Assembly (NCBI GenBank): GCA_934317215.1
Contig: CAKREH010000003.1
Location: 1-64,000 of the forward strand
Length of the DNA: 64,000 nt
Source of the DNA: an uncultured Roseburia sp.
GTDB taxonomy: Bacteria; Bacillota; Clostridia; Lachnospirales; Lachnospiraceae
Direction: 5' to 3'
This document shows, piece by piece, positions 35,614 to 44,090 of this stretch (the first letter of the stretch is position 1; every line of letters begins with the position of its first letter). A program made the position numbers and the translations under genes. The notes below the pieces were generated by a model, which saw only the letters and a program-made list of their open reading frames with translations, was not told the DNA's origin and did not search any database.

Positions 35614-38154
35614 TCAATGGTGCCTTTTTATCCATGCGGTCAGTATCACGATCAGAATACAGGCAAAAGAAATCCCTGCTCCCACCATAAATCCCGGTGT
35701 CCGGTAACGCAGTTCAATCGTATGTGTTCCTTCGGTAAGATATGTACTGATAAACGCCTCCCCAAACACTTCTGGATCCGTCTGTTCTCCATCAACATAT
35801 AATTTCCATCCGGCATCATTCGCGATCGAAAAAATCAGCTGTCCCTCTTTTTTCACATCAATCGTCCCGGTGATCTTCGTATCGGAGAAGGAAGTCATCT
35901 CCATCGTCTGCTCATTCAAAGTCTGATAAGCCTTATCTGCTGCACCAAAGTTCAGGGCATATGCCGTAATATTCACACTCTCTTCATTACTGTTTTTGAT
36001 CTTCACTTCCGTGCCTGCCGTACAGTATCCAAGATCAAGCGTATAGCCATGAGAAACTTTCGTAAAAGATTTTGTCCTGCCATCACTGATCTCCTCTGTC
36101 AGGCTGTCCACAGTTGTCGAGTCATAGACAGCAAAAATGTATGCATCCTCCAGCACCTCAATCGTCGATTCCCCGACCACAGATTCGGATGGGATTTCTG
36201 TCAGCATTGTCTCATCTGCGCCGAGAAGTTCCGCAAGCCTGTTCTGTGCCTCAATGTCGTCTAAATCAGAGTAATCCCACGCATCGATCACATCCTCATC
36301 TATCATAAAGCCAAGCGGGAGTACATATTTATTTTCATAAATGTAAGTGTTCCCACTCTCTGCCACGAGGGTGCGGATCGGATTTGCCTCCCGCTCATTA
36401 TCCGCAATCACATAGCGAAGGGATAACATTGCAGAGAAAAGTGGTGTTGCCCCGTTCACACAGTAGAAATTCTTACCACCCTCCATTCCGACTGCCTGAT
36501 AAAAATGACTGACATCCAGATTCATCAGCGATGAAAACTGCGTCGCAGAACGATATCCATACAGTGCAGCATCATTTTTCGTTTTGCGCTCTAATTCTTC
36601 CGTGCGGTAAAATAATACACCCTTATCCTGTGCCTGTTTTTCTGCCTCTGCAAGCACTGCATGATAGTCATCCATCGACTGTACATAGGCAGTCCTGCTC
36701 GTCGTATCAAATCCGGTCGCATTGTAGTTAAAGAATAATTCTAACAGCATCGCCGCACAGCCAAACGAGAGCATGATTTTCTTCAGATCTTCCCTGGTTG
36801 CCTTCTTGATCTTCCCGATCTTTTTTACCTCGTCTTCCCGGATACACTCCTCCGCATAAAAACAGATCAGTAACACCACGATGTAACTTCCCAAAAAAAC
36901 ATACGTTGCAGTTGCCGCACTCTCTCCTAAGATCGTCTCATCTGAGAAATGATACGAAACTGCCAGCAGACCGATCGATGCCACTCCCGCAGCGATCACA
37001 TCTAAAAATCTCGTTCCCTTGAAATGCAAAAATGCCTCATAGCAAACTGCAAGCATGAAAAATGCGTACAAAAAGGTCTGTCTTCCCGGCAGCGAGTCCG
37101 GGAAATGCATACCGTGCCAGATAAAATCAAGTATATTATTCGAAAAACTGATGGCAAAAAATGCTGCCAGAAGTCCGCGTGAGAGTTTCTTTTTCCAGGA
37201 GATCTCACGGTTGAAAAGATATAGCACAAACAAAAGAAGTACAAATACGCCACAGTAAATATTCGGCCAGTGGTCTTTTCCCGTATAAGGTTCTGTCATC
37301 ACCGAGTGTCTCCCCAGCTCTGCAATGATGTTAAAATACCATTCCATTGTATCCGGAAATGAAATATTCTGTGAGCCGCTCGCTCCAAGGGTGATTGCCT
37401 CAGGAATGATCAGTATCGCTCCCGTCCCGCCCGCCAGAAGGGAACAGACTGCAAAACGGATCCACGCACCGATCCCGGTTTCTTTATTTTCCAGCCATGT
37501 GATCAAAAACCAGATCACCTGAAAAATGCAGACCATGATCGCAATGTAATAATTACTGATAATGCATAAAGACAGTGAAATATAATAAAGCAGTACTTTT
37601 TTCTCTTTGATCAGCTGTTCAAGTCCAAGAACGACAAGTGGTGCCAGCATCATGCAGTCTAACCACATGATATCCCATGCATAGGCTGCTGAGAATCCGC
37701 ACAACGCATAGGCTGTTGCAAAAATGCTGATTGCAGCATGATTTTTTTCAAAATGTTCCTTTAAATAATATCCAAAAAACAGTCCCGCCAATGAAATTTT
37801 TAAAATCACAAGCAAGGTCATAAATTCGATCACATGATTCTGCGGACAGAGTAGCAGCAGCCAGTTTAAGGGACTTGCCAGATAATAGGCGTACAGTGAA
37901 ATAAAATCTGCTCCAAGTCCGATATTCCAGGAGTAGAACATGCTGCCGCCATGTTTGATCTTATCCATCAGTTCCGTGAAAAACGGGCAGTACTGATGAT
38001 ACATATCGATATGTAAAATACACTGCTCTCCAAACGGATAGACGTCATGAAGAATGCAGATCACAGTCAGAATAAAAAACGGCAGAAAGAACGACGCAAT
38101 AAGCGGCATTCTTTCCTTCCACAACTGATTTTGGAGTTTCTTTTCTCTTTTCAA
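35614..38154 (-). CDS. YfhO family membrane protein
   Basis: An 846-aa integral membrane protein with about 12 hydrophobic segments spread over residues 18-450, then a long extracellular beta-rich region and a final TM (FMVGAGISFACILIVILTAW). It matches the YfhO family, which are GT-C-fold glycosyltransferases proposed to decorate lipoteichoic acid or other wall polymers from lipid-linked sugars. FYSWNIGLGADFISLYAYYL near 73 is a conserved luminal loop. Directly downstream of an LTA synthase-like gene, which supports an envelope polymer role. Confidence 0.85.
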   Translation of the reverse strand: MKREKKLQNQLWKERMPLIASFFLPFFILTVICILHDVYPFGEQCILHIDMYHQYCPFFTELMDKIKHGGSMFYSWNIGLGADFISLYAYYLASPLNWLLLLCPQNHVIEFMTLLVILKISLAGLFFGYYLKEHFEKNHAAISIFATAYALCGFSAAYAWDIMWLDCMMLAPLVVLGLEQLIKEKKVLLYYISLSLCIISNYYIAIMVCIFQVIWFLITWLENKETGIGAWIRFAVCSLLAGGTGAILIIPEAITLGASGSQNISFPDTMEWYFNIIAELGRHSVMTEPYTGKDHWPNIYCGVFVLLLFVLYLFNREISWKKKLSRGLLAAFFAISFSNNILDFIWHGMHFPDSLPGRQTFLYAFFMLAVCYEAFLHFKGTRFLDVIAAGVASIGLLAVSYHFSDETILGESAATATYVFLGSYIVVLLICFYAEECIREDEVKKIGKIKKATREDLKKIMLSFGCAAMLLELFFNYNATGFDTTSRTAYVQSMDDYHAVLAEAEKQAQDKGVLFYRTEELERKTKNDAALYGYRSATQFSSLMNLDVSHFYQAVGMEGGKNFYCVNGATPLFSAMLSLRYVIADNEREANPIRTLVAESGNTYIYENKYVLPLGFMIDEDVIDAWDYSDLDDIEAQNRLAELLGADETMLTEIPSESVVGESTIEVLEDAYIFAVYDSTTVDSLTEEISDGRTKSFTKVSHGYTLDLGYCTAGTEVKIKNSNEESVNITAYALNFGAADKAYQTLNEQTMEMTSFSDTKITGTIDVKKEGQLIFSIANDAGWKLYVDGEQTDPEVFGEAFISTYLTEGTHTIELRYRTPGFMVGAGISFACILIVILTAWIKRHH

Positions 38155-38180
38155 AACAAAACCTCTCTTTTTATCATTTC

Positions 38181-40112
38181 CTAATTAACAGTTCCATGAT
38201 CAAACAGTTCATAATACTGCAGTTTCCGGTAAATATCCATCTCATCTTTTTCATCCAGGGCGCGGACTTCACTGCCATCGGCTTTTACCGTACGCACCGC
38301 AGAAATGACCGGATATTCTGATTTTAAATGTAACAGATACGAACGATATTCATCCAATGGAACACCGGCGCGCTCTAAGACTTCCGCTGCCAGATAGTTC
38401 ACACTCGTGTCTGCACCCGTTTCCTCTCCAATATCATAGTTTGCCCACACCACATAAGGAACCTGATAACGCAGTTTCTGCTGTTCCTCCGTCAAGTGAT
38501 TCCAGGACATCCCGTTCTTTGCAAGAACCGTAGATGCGACGGCATCACTTGGCTGATGATCTCCGAAGAAAACGATCACTGTTTTTTCATCTGCCTCCTC
38601 AAAATAGGAGATCAGATGTTCTAACGCGGAATCGGAAAGTTTTACCAGGGACAAATACTGCTGCAATGAAAAATTTGCAGAATCTTTCACCGAGATATCC
38701 GGTGTAAAATTGCCATACTGATCCTGATATCCACCGTGGTTTTGCATGGTCACATTAAACACAAACAGCGGTGCATCCTTTTCCTTATTTTCATAAAATT
38801 CAATAATCTTATCCACACAGTTCTCATCGCTGATGTACTGTCTGACATACTGTGGATCCACATAATCATCTTTAAACACGCTCTCATTAAATCCCAGCAT
38901 CGGATAAACCGTATCGCGTTCCCATCCGCCGGCATTGTAAGGATGTGTCGCAATGGTCTGATATCCTAAAGTCTTCAGATAATCCGGAAGTGCTTTCAAA
39001 TCTCCATTAATGTACTGCTGATACGGAATGCTCCCCTGCGGGAGGAATGCCATTGTATTGCCGGTCAGAAATTCAAACTCTGTATTCGCAGTATTTCCAC
39101 CGCAGACAGATACGTTTAACATTCCCGTAACCGTGTTTGCTGCACCCTGCTCTAAGCTGTGGACAAACGGCATGTAATCCTCGTTGGTTTCAAAATCACC
39201 TAACACGGACAGATCCGAAAATGACTCATTCATCACTACGATGATATTCGGGAGATCTTCCTCCTTTTGTGTATCGTCTTCTTCTGCCTTAGAGCCTGAT
39301 TCCTCCGACATTGCACCGCCCTCCCCGTAGGAATCAAGCACTGCCTGTGCCTCAGCGGCGCTATAATGCTCCGGTTTGTCGATCGACATATAGGCAAGAT
39401 TCATGACAAATGTAACCGCCATACCATCCACATCCGTCATGTAGACCGGCGTGAACAACTTATTGTAAAGTCTGTGGCTGTTCTGAAAGCTCTCCTGCTG
39501 CAGTGTTCCTGCAAACATTGAAAGTGCAGCAGCCACAAGTGCTGCCGGGATCAGCCGTTTCCAGAACACCAAACGTGTCGCTTTTATTTTTATAAAACGA
39601 AATAATACGATTGCTGCAAGAAATACCAGTGTCACGACGACCATACGCGTATCCGGCATAAAATCATAATTGTCCGCCACACTCGCTGCCGTTTTCCAGG
39701 AAAAAATATCCCACGGCACGATCGGATTCGTGCGGAAACGCACCACATAACTGTTCGCAATCCCATAGATCATCGCCACACCATAAACGATCCTGTCTGC
39801 AGTCTTTAATTTTCCCGTCAGCACAAACAGGAAAACTGTTACCAGTTCAAACAGCACGATATTAAAAAACTGTGCCCACGGACGTACCACTGCAAATGGA
39901 TTGTGTGAATAACACTCCATAAGATAAAAACAAACTGCCGGCGGCAAAATGACAAGCAGCAGTGTAATAATACCACTCCCTGTCTTTTTTAAGATATCTG
40001 TTTTCCTGTCCGTCTGTTTTGCTCTGTCCGCCCTTCTCTGATTACTCTGCTCCTTTAATTTTTCCCAAAAACCTTTTGGTTTTGTCTTTTTTCTTTTTCT
40101 GCTCGCATTCAT
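38181..40112 (-). CDS. LTA synthase family protein (sulfatase-like)
   Basis: A 643-aa membrane enzyme of the LtaS family. A basic cytoplasmic start (ASRKRKKTKPKG) is followed by about five TM helices to residue 200. The extracellular sulfatase-fold domain has NIIVVMNESFSDLS (metal Glu), CGGNTANTEFEFLTGNT (Thr nucleophile) and IVFFGDHQPSDA (metal Asp/His). LtaS polymerises glycerol-phosphate from phosphatidylglycerol. Start at 40112 follows GTGAGGTTTGAT. It is the first gene of the leftward envelope run. A soluble linker with E/D-rich acidic residues (EESGSKAEEDDTQKEED) precedes the domain. Confidence 0.88.
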   Translation of the reverse strand: MNASRKRKKTKPKGFWEKLKEQSNQRRADRAKQTDRKTDILKKTGSGIITLLLVILPPAVCFYLMECYSHNPFAVVRPWAQFFNIVLFELVTVFLFVLTGKLKTADRIVYGVAMIYGIANSYVVRFRTNPIVPWDIFSWKTAASVADNYDFMPDTRMVVVTLVFLAAIVLFRFIKIKATRLVFWKRLIPAALVAAALSMFAGTLQQESFQNSHRLYNKLFTPVYMTDVDGMAVTFVMNLAYMSIDKPEHYSAAEAQAVLDSYGEGGAMSEESGSKAEEDDTQKEEDLPNIIVVMNESFSDLSVLGDFETNEDYMPFVHSLEQGAANTVTGMLNVSVCGGNTANTEFEFLTGNTMAFLPQGSIPYQQYINGDLKALPDYLKTLGYQTIATHPYNAGGWERDTVYPMLGFNESVFKDDYVDPQYVRQYISDENCVDKIIEFYENKEKDAPLFVFNVTMQNHGGYQDQYGNFTPDISVKDSANFSLQQYLSLVKLSDSALEHLISYFEEADEKTVIVFFGDHQPSDAVASTVLAKNGMSWNHLTEEQQKLRYQVPYVVWANYDIGEETGADTSVNYLAAEVLERAGVPLDEYRSYLLHLKSEYPVISAVRTVKADGSEVRALDEKDEMDIYRKLQYYELFDHGTVN

Positions 40113-40313
40113 ATCAAACCTCACTTCAAAGGGAAACGTGTTTTTCCCCGGATCTTTAGCCGAATGCTATTTTATCACATTCCTCATGCAAATAACATCC
40201 GTTCGTAAAAAATTCATAAATTCGTGATTTTGCGTGTTATGTCGAATCAGACAATTATTTTGACATTTTATGTTAATAAAGTAACAATGTTTTCCACAGA
40301 CGTCTTTATTGTC

Positions 40314-40342
40314 TTGACATTTCAGGTAATGTTTCTTAACAT
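40314..40342 (+). promoter_or_regulatory. Promoter of the 47-codon micro-gene
   Basis: TTGACA (40314-40319), 17 bases, TAACAT (40337-40342) on the plus strand, about 50 bases before the micro-gene start. The 268-base region 40125-40392 otherwise holds only the divergent leftward promoter region of the LTA synthase gene and no ORF. Confidence 0.55.
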
Positions 40343-40392
40343 GTAATATATACGATGTATAGGCTTAAATGGCGTAAAAAAGGAAGATGAAT

Positions 40393-40536
40393 ATGAACAG
40401 CGAATCTGAAATCACCCGTCTGACAAAAGAAAATGAGACATTTCGAAAAATCATCGAGACACAGCGGCATACGATCAATCTTCTCATTGATCATTTTATT
40501 GCTGATAATACAGAGAACTATTCAAAAAAAAAGTGA
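40393..40536 (+). CDS. 47-aa coiled-coil-like small protein
   Basis: ATG at 40393 (an alternative in-frame ATG lies at 40387) with AAAAAAGGAAG upstream, ending in TGA at 40534-40536. The product begins MNSESEITRLTKENETFRKI and continues as a charged, heptad-like helix ending in SKKK. It is preceded by a plausible promoter and followed by a strong terminator, so it looks like a complete, independent gene. I do not recognise a family. It is the last chromosomal gene before the prophage boundary, so insertion of the prophage may affect the DNA around it. Confidence 0.6.
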   Translation: MNSESEITRLTKENETFRKIIETQRHTINLLIDHFIADNTENYSKKK

Positions 40537-40556
40537 GATCTTGTATATTCTTTTTA

Positions 40557-40604
40557 AAAACCGGAACAGGACGACATCTCTGCCGCCCTGTTCCGGTTTT
40601 CAAT
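40557..40604 (+). terminator. Terminator of the micro-gene
   Basis: AAAACCGGAACAGG (40557-40570) pairs with CCTGTTCCGGTTTT (40587-40600), 14 bp with a 16-base loop, followed by a short T-rich end. It is the only terminator between the micro-gene and the prophage. Confidence 0.88.
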
Positions 40605-40644
40605 GATAATTATTCTGTTTATGCTCTCTCTGACATAAAAAAAG

Positions 40645-40672
40645 AGCTGCTGACGGGAATCGGACCCGTTAT
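40645..40672 (-). other. tRNA 3'-end remnant, prophage attachment site (attL or attR)
   Basis: On the minus strand the bases 40672-40645 read as a T-arm and 3' acceptor strand: ACGGG-TCCGATT-CCCGT followed by CAGCAGCT and a T-run. The 5' four-fifths of the tRNA is missing; the integrase module takes its place. The pattern resembles the end of a tRNA-Thr type gene, but the identity is uncertain. I infer that phage integration at the tRNA left this short copy here and that the complete tRNA lies at the far end of the prophage outside the window. Bases 40537-40752 hold only the micro-gene terminator and this site. Confidence 0.65.
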
Positions 40673-40752
40673 CAAATCCCCATTTTTATTGATTTTACGA
40701 TAGTTTCAGCGTTTTTCTGTTGATTACCTTTGATTACTTTTTGATTACTTTT

Positions 40753-41973
40753 CTAATTTGCCCTAAGTTCCGGTATCTCGCTTAGAATTTGTGTTTTTTT
40801 ATCACTGTCTCGTCTATTCCTGTGATAATGCTGTTCCGTACAAGATATATCCGTATGCCCCATTTGCTGTTGAATCAAAACGTTATCCACATTGTTATCA
40901 AGAAGAATCGTACCATAGGTTTTTCTTATTTTATGTGGAGATTTCTTATAAACACCTGTCTTTTTACATACAAAATAAATTCTTTTTCTTACGGTATATG
41001 TATGTATTCTCTTCCCATCTTTTTCCATCATATATTGTCCAAATGGATTTAAAAGCTTAATTTTTTTGAGAATCCACACATAATCAAATGGGACCAATAC
41101 ATCCCTTACTCCTGCATCTGTTTTGGGCATTTCCTTTACTTCATATACATTTTTCCCATTTTGATCTAAATATCTCGATTCTGTATGTCGTACTTTTATG
41201 ATGTTACCATCAACGCACGACCACGGTATTGATACTAATTCTCCGACTCTAAGACCTGTAACAAATGTTAAAAGTAATCCAAGGTTTAAAATATCCTGAT
41301 TCTCCATAAGATATTTTTTTACCTTCGGTTCTTCGTCTTCCATAAAGACTTCTTGATAATCTTCTTTAATCACTTTCCTAAAAGAATTTTTTGAAAATTC
41401 TATATCACTAACTACAGACGTTACACTGTATGAGATAAGTTTCATTTTTTTTGCTTTTTTAAATATCCCATATATAAGAGTCCTCAAATTGCTAAATGAT
41501 TTCGATGTAAGATTGTATTTTCCTATAGATTGAAGTAGAAAATCCTCAATATCAATCTCTTCGATAGATTTTACTTTCTTTTTCCCGAAATCTCCAAAAA
41601 ATCTTTTAAAATCAACTTCATATCTGTCGTATGTAGCTTTGGATATTTCTTTATTTGCAAGCCTACCGTTCGCCCATACATAAAAAATATCTTTTACAGT
41701 TGGGTTTTCCTCTTGTTCTCTCCAATAACTTACAATTCCATCTTCCAATGATTCTTTTGAACTTCTTTTCAAAAGTTTTCTGCCTTTTTGTGCATCAGGA
41801 AGATATGTACGCCATTTACCATCTTCTCCTTCCCATATTTTATACGGATGTTTTTCTAATATCTCTTTTTTCTTCTGCATCTCAATTTTTTGCTGCACAA
41901 GTGCTGCATCAATAATACCATTTTCAATGGCATATTTCAATAATTCACTATCAGACGGTTTTATGTCTGCCAT
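40753..41973 (-). CDS. int: Phage tyrosine integrase
   Basis: A 406-aa site-specific recombinase. After an N-terminal AP2-like arm-binding segment (EGEDGKWRTYLPDAQKGRK) and a SAM-like core-binding domain, the catalytic domain shows TGLRVGELVSIPW (Arg I), SPHKIRKTYGTILL (HxxR), MGHTDISCTEQHYHRNR (His/Tyr nucleophile near the C-terminus). The start at 41973 is preferred over 42057 because the longer version begins inside the hairpin of the upstream gene. It sits 80 bases from the tRNA remnant, as expected for a tRNA-integrating prophage. Confidence 0.93.
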   Translation of the reverse strand: MADIKPSDSELLKYAIENGIIDAALVQQKIEMQKKKEILEKHPYKIWEGEDGKWRTYLPDAQKGRKLLKRSSKESLEDGIVSYWREQEENPTVKDIFYVWANGRLANKEISKATYDRYEVDFKRFFGDFGKKKVKSIEEIDIEDFLLQSIGKYNLTSKSFSNLRTLIYGIFKKAKKMKLISYSVTSVVSDIEFSKNSFRKVIKEDYQEVFMEDEEPKVKKYLMENQDILNLGLLLTFVTGLRVGELVSIPWSCVDGNIIKVRHTESRYLDQNGKNVYEVKEMPKTDAGVRDVLVPFDYVWILKKIKLLNPFGQYMMEKDGKRIHTYTVRKRIYFVCKKTGVYKKSPHKIRKTYGTILLDNNVDNVLIQQQMGHTDISCTEQHYHRNRRDSDKKTQILSEIPELRAN

Positions 41974-42021
41974 AGGCTGATCCGCCCTTCCTCTCCTTTC
42001 AATTATAGTCATCCTTTGAAT

Positions 42022-42050
42022 AAAAATTTTACCGGCATATTTCAGCCGGT
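42022..42050 (-). terminator. Hairpin between blaI-like gene and integrase
   Basis: ACCGGC (42031-42036) pairs with GCCGGT (42045-42050) around an eight-base loop, followed by AAAATTTTTATT on the minus strand. It likely terminates the BlaI-like unit and limits read-through into int. Confidence 0.65.
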
Positions 42051-42057
42051 AAGTCAT

Positions 42058-42327
42058 TTAAAACATTTGTTCAATTTCATTCAGTAACATTTCTTTATAA
42101 TCTGCCATTGCTATAATTGGTGTGTAATAAGTATATCTTCCAATCTTTTCCGCTGACAAAAATCCTCTTTTTCTTAATCTGGCTAAAAAAGTCGATACGG
42201 TCTGCGGTTTCCAGTCATGGTCAAATTTTTCATTGGCTGCATTCATAATGGCTTTCAAATCGACTGGCTCGTTACTTTTCCAGATTACTGACATAACCTG
42301 TTCTTCTGCACTTGGTAATCTTTTCAT
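42058..42327 (-). CDS. Short BlaI/MecI-family transcriptional regulator
   Basis: An 89-aa winged-helix protein of the penicillinase repressor family (PF03965). LPSAEEQVMSVIWKSNEPVD is the N-terminal helix pair, DWKPQTVSTFLARLRKRGFL the recognition helix and wing. Classical BlaI/MecI proteins are about 125 aa with a C-terminal dimerisation region containing the protease-cleavage site; this one stops after KEMLLNEIEQMF and lacks most of it. It neighbours the integrase and no beta-lactamase or BlaR is present. It may control lysogeny or int; this is inference from position. Confidence 0.8.
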   Translation of the reverse strand: MKRLPSAEEQVMSVIWKSNEPVDLKAIMNAANEKFDHDWKPQTVSTFLARLRKRGFLSAEKIGRYTYYTPIIAMADYKEMLLNEIEQMF

Positions 42328-42347
42328 TGTTTTATCCCCTTTGTTTT

Positions 42348-42376
42348 TATATATAGCACTGCATTACACAGTTACA
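42348..42376 (-). promoter_or_regulatory. Promoter of the BlaI-like gene
   Basis: TGTAAC (42371-42376), 17 bases, TATATA (42348-42353) on the minus strand. TGTAA recurs three times in the region (minus strand, about 42364-42390), a BlaI-box-like half-site, which would fit autoregulation. Confidence 0.4.
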
Positions 42377-42426
42377 GTCATTTTACACAAGAATATCAAG
42401 CATTGAATCCTGACTGTTGGTATTTT

Positions 42427-42837
42427 CTATTCTTCAAATTGTTCTGGATTAAATTCATTCATTACGGCAAGTATGTATTTTCTCCATTTATTAACTATTT
42501 TTATTTTACTCAGTGCATGAAGTACAATAAATAGTTCGATTAATAGAGCAATTGTCACTGTAGGTGACATTGCAGTCTTCGCACTTTCTAGTGTAACAGA
42601 ATACAAAAAAGCAAGAGCAGCTACAACAAATCCCAGAAGAGAAAAAACATATCCCATAGAATCCGTTGAACTTGGTTCAAAATCTGCTTCTGCTTTTAGC
42701 TGAATATACTTATCTCTGTCACCACCAATAAACTCCTGCACTTTTTGACGTGTAAGCGCGATTTCACTTGTTGCCGATTTCTTCGATTCTTTTTCCAAAT
42801 CTTTACACAATTTGGTAAATCCCGTATTTTTGTTCAT
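42427..42837 (-). CDS. Prophage two-TM membrane protein, unknown
   Basis: A 136-aa protein. Residues 1-60 are soluble and charged (FTKLCKDLEKESKKSATSEI). Two membrane segments follow: MGYVFSLLGFVVAALAFLYS and PTVTIALLIELFIVLHALS. The C-terminus is short and acidic. It has a strong own promoter and RBS (AAGGAGGAATTCATTTT), separate from the early genes, and sits beside the BlaI-like regulator and integrase. Such lysogeny-region membrane proteins are often superinfection-exclusion factors, but nothing in this sequence proves it. Confidence 0.65.
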   Translation of the reverse strand: MNKNTGFTKLCKDLEKESKKSATSEIALTRQKVQEFIGGDRDKYIQLKAEADFEPSSTDSMGYVFSLLGFVVAALAFLYSVTLESAKTAMSPTVTIALLIELFIVLHALSKIKIVNKWRKYILAVMNEFNPEQFEE

Positions 42838-42868
42838 AAAATGAATTCCTCCTTAGTTTATGATGAAG

Positions 42869-42897
42869 ATTATATCACTACATACGTCAATATTCAA
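42869..42897 (-). promoter_or_regulatory. Strong promoter of the prophage membrane protein
   Basis: TTGAAT (42892-42897), 17 bases, TATAAT (42869-42874) on the minus strand, 31 bases before the start. It suggests expression from the lysogen. Confidence 0.75.
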
Positions 42898-42923
42898 TTA
42901 TCAATGTACTACATCTTTACTTT

Positions 42924-43165
42924 TTATTCCTCTCCATGCCAGATCTTCGGTGTACCATCCATCATTGCCACATATTTTCCGTAACTCAACCCTGCTTCTC
43001 TTGCCTTTTTCAGTACATCATTCAGATTGCCGTTGCTGTGTGTCTTTTCTCTCTGTTCTCTGCGTTTCTACAATCTTTCCCACAGGTAAGTGCTCTGACT
43101 GATATTGATTTGTATTCTTTCCCACAGATCACACACTTTTTTGTATATACCTTGCTATTGAGCAT
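42924..43165 (-). pseudogene. Zinc-finger phage protein interrupted by a frameshift
   Basis: ATG at 43165 (after AGAGGGCAAGG) opens MLNSKVYTKKCVICGKEYKS then TCGKDCRNAENREK, a treble-clef-like Cys4 finger. The frame stops at 43022. Downstream in the adjacent frame an obvious coding stretch continues: NDVLKKAREAGLSYGKYVAM to IWHGEE and a TAA at 42924-42926. The two halves together look like one phage 'CxxC...CxxxC...SYGKY' protein. The shift falls near the AGAGAGAAAAG tract around 43065. It may be a true mutation, a sequence error, or programmed shifting; no classic slippery heptamer in frame was seen. Confidence 0.6.
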
Positions 43166-43388
43166 CCTTGCCCTCTCTTTCTGTATTATATTTCTTCCAC
43201 GCAACAATTTTACTTCTGTAAAAATACTCTGAATCTCCACTAAAGCACTTACCTCTTGTAGAAGAATGTCCTTTGCGCATAAGAGTGCCAACAAATTCAC
43301 GCTGTGGCAAAAGTAGGTTGTCGTTTGCTGACAATAAGAAAACCTTTGTATCTAACGGACAACTGTCCATGTCATAATTCCAATCCAT
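43155..43388 (-). CDS. Phage protein, DUF551-like
   Basis: A 77-aa protein beginning MDWNYDMDSCPLDTKVFLLS, a W-x-x-x-xD-x-P pattern like DUF551 repeats found in phage early genes. SEYFYRSKIVAWKKY near the end fits the closing 'xxHWMPLP' strand in altered form. ATG at 43388 follows GGGAGAAAAACAG. It overlaps the start of the next gene by 11 bases. Function unknown. Confidence 0.55.
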   Translation of the reverse strand: MDWNYDMDSCPLDTKVFLLSANDNLLLPQREFVGTLMRKGHSSTRGKCFSGDSEYFYRSKIVAWKKYNTEREGKDAQ

Positions 43389-43418
43389 CTGTTTTTCTCC
43401 CTTCATGAGCCACCTCCC

Positions 43419-43658
43419 CTAATCTAAATAATCTCTTATATCATCTACATCTCCCGCTAAAAACCCATCAAATATATCATCAATTTTCGCAACAAGTCCT
43501 CCATCGTAGCCGTCCTCTTCCATTTGTGCCCGAAAATCTTTCTGTAAGCACTCAAGAAGACCATTTTCTCTTCTTATCCACTCTTTTTTGTAAATCATTC
43601 CATATAATTCCAGAGTCTCATTAACACCGTTTTCCGTTGTTTCTACTGTATACTTCAT
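43419..43658 (-). CDS. Phage hypothetical protein, 79 aa
   Basis: An acidic protein beginning MKYTVETTENGVNETLELYG and ending GDVDDIRDYLD. Alpha-helical by appearance, no known motif. It has a purine-rich ribosome site (GAGAAAGAGAGGAAAAAG) and is packed between neighbours in the early operon, which supports it being real. Confidence 0.6.
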   Translation of the reverse strand: MKYTVETTENGVNETLELYGMIYKKEWIRRENGLLECLQKDFRAQMEEDGYDGGLVAKIDDIFDGFLAGDVDDIRDYLD

Positions 43659-43685
43659 CTTTTTCCTCTCTTTCTCGGCTAAAGG

Positions 43686-43946
43686 TCAGTTTAACTTTGT
43701 ATTTGATACTATCTCTTTGACTTTTTCTTCATAAAATTCTTCTGAAATATACTCTTCTCTACTAGGAAACTTACTATCTGTCAACACTGCATATACCTCA
43801 GCCCAACTTAATCCTCCTCTTTCTGCCAATCTATCCAATGTCTGATAATGGTTTCTCAATGCCTGTTCTTCATGTGGTTTAATAATATCGTAGGGAATGT
43901 GTTCTTTCCCTTTTTGGTTTGATATCATAATCGGAAATTCTTTCAT
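43686..43946 (-). CDS. Phage hypothetical protein, 86 aa
   Basis: Starts at 43946 (MKEFPIMISNQKGKEHIPYD) after AGAGAGGATTTAAG; the longer open frame upstream begins without a ribosome site. The core DIIKPHEEQALRNHYQTLDR and LAERGGLSWAEVYAVL recurs in Firmicute phage proteins of unknown function. A hairpin with stem TCCGCA/TGCGGA lies just upstream at 43967-44007. Confidence 0.65.
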   Translation of the reverse strand: MKEFPIMISNQKGKEHIPYDIIKPHEEQALRNHYQTLDRLAERGGLSWAEVYAVLTDSKFPSREEYISEEFYEEKVKEIVSNTKLN

Positions 43947-44090
43947 CTTAAATCCTCTCTTTCCGTACCACCTCCCACCCTCCGCACATACTACTGCGGA
44001 AGGTGGTATGATGATCACTTGGTTTTTTATCTGGTTCTAAAATTTAAAGGTTAGGCAAACCGAAGCTGTCCTGTCACCTTTTTCTATTCT

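Noticed and set aside
40240..40246. TGTCGAA Spo0A-box-like sequence near the prophage edge
   Set aside because: A seven-base match is expected several times by chance in 64 kb, and other copies lie inside coding genes; not evidence of Spo0A control.
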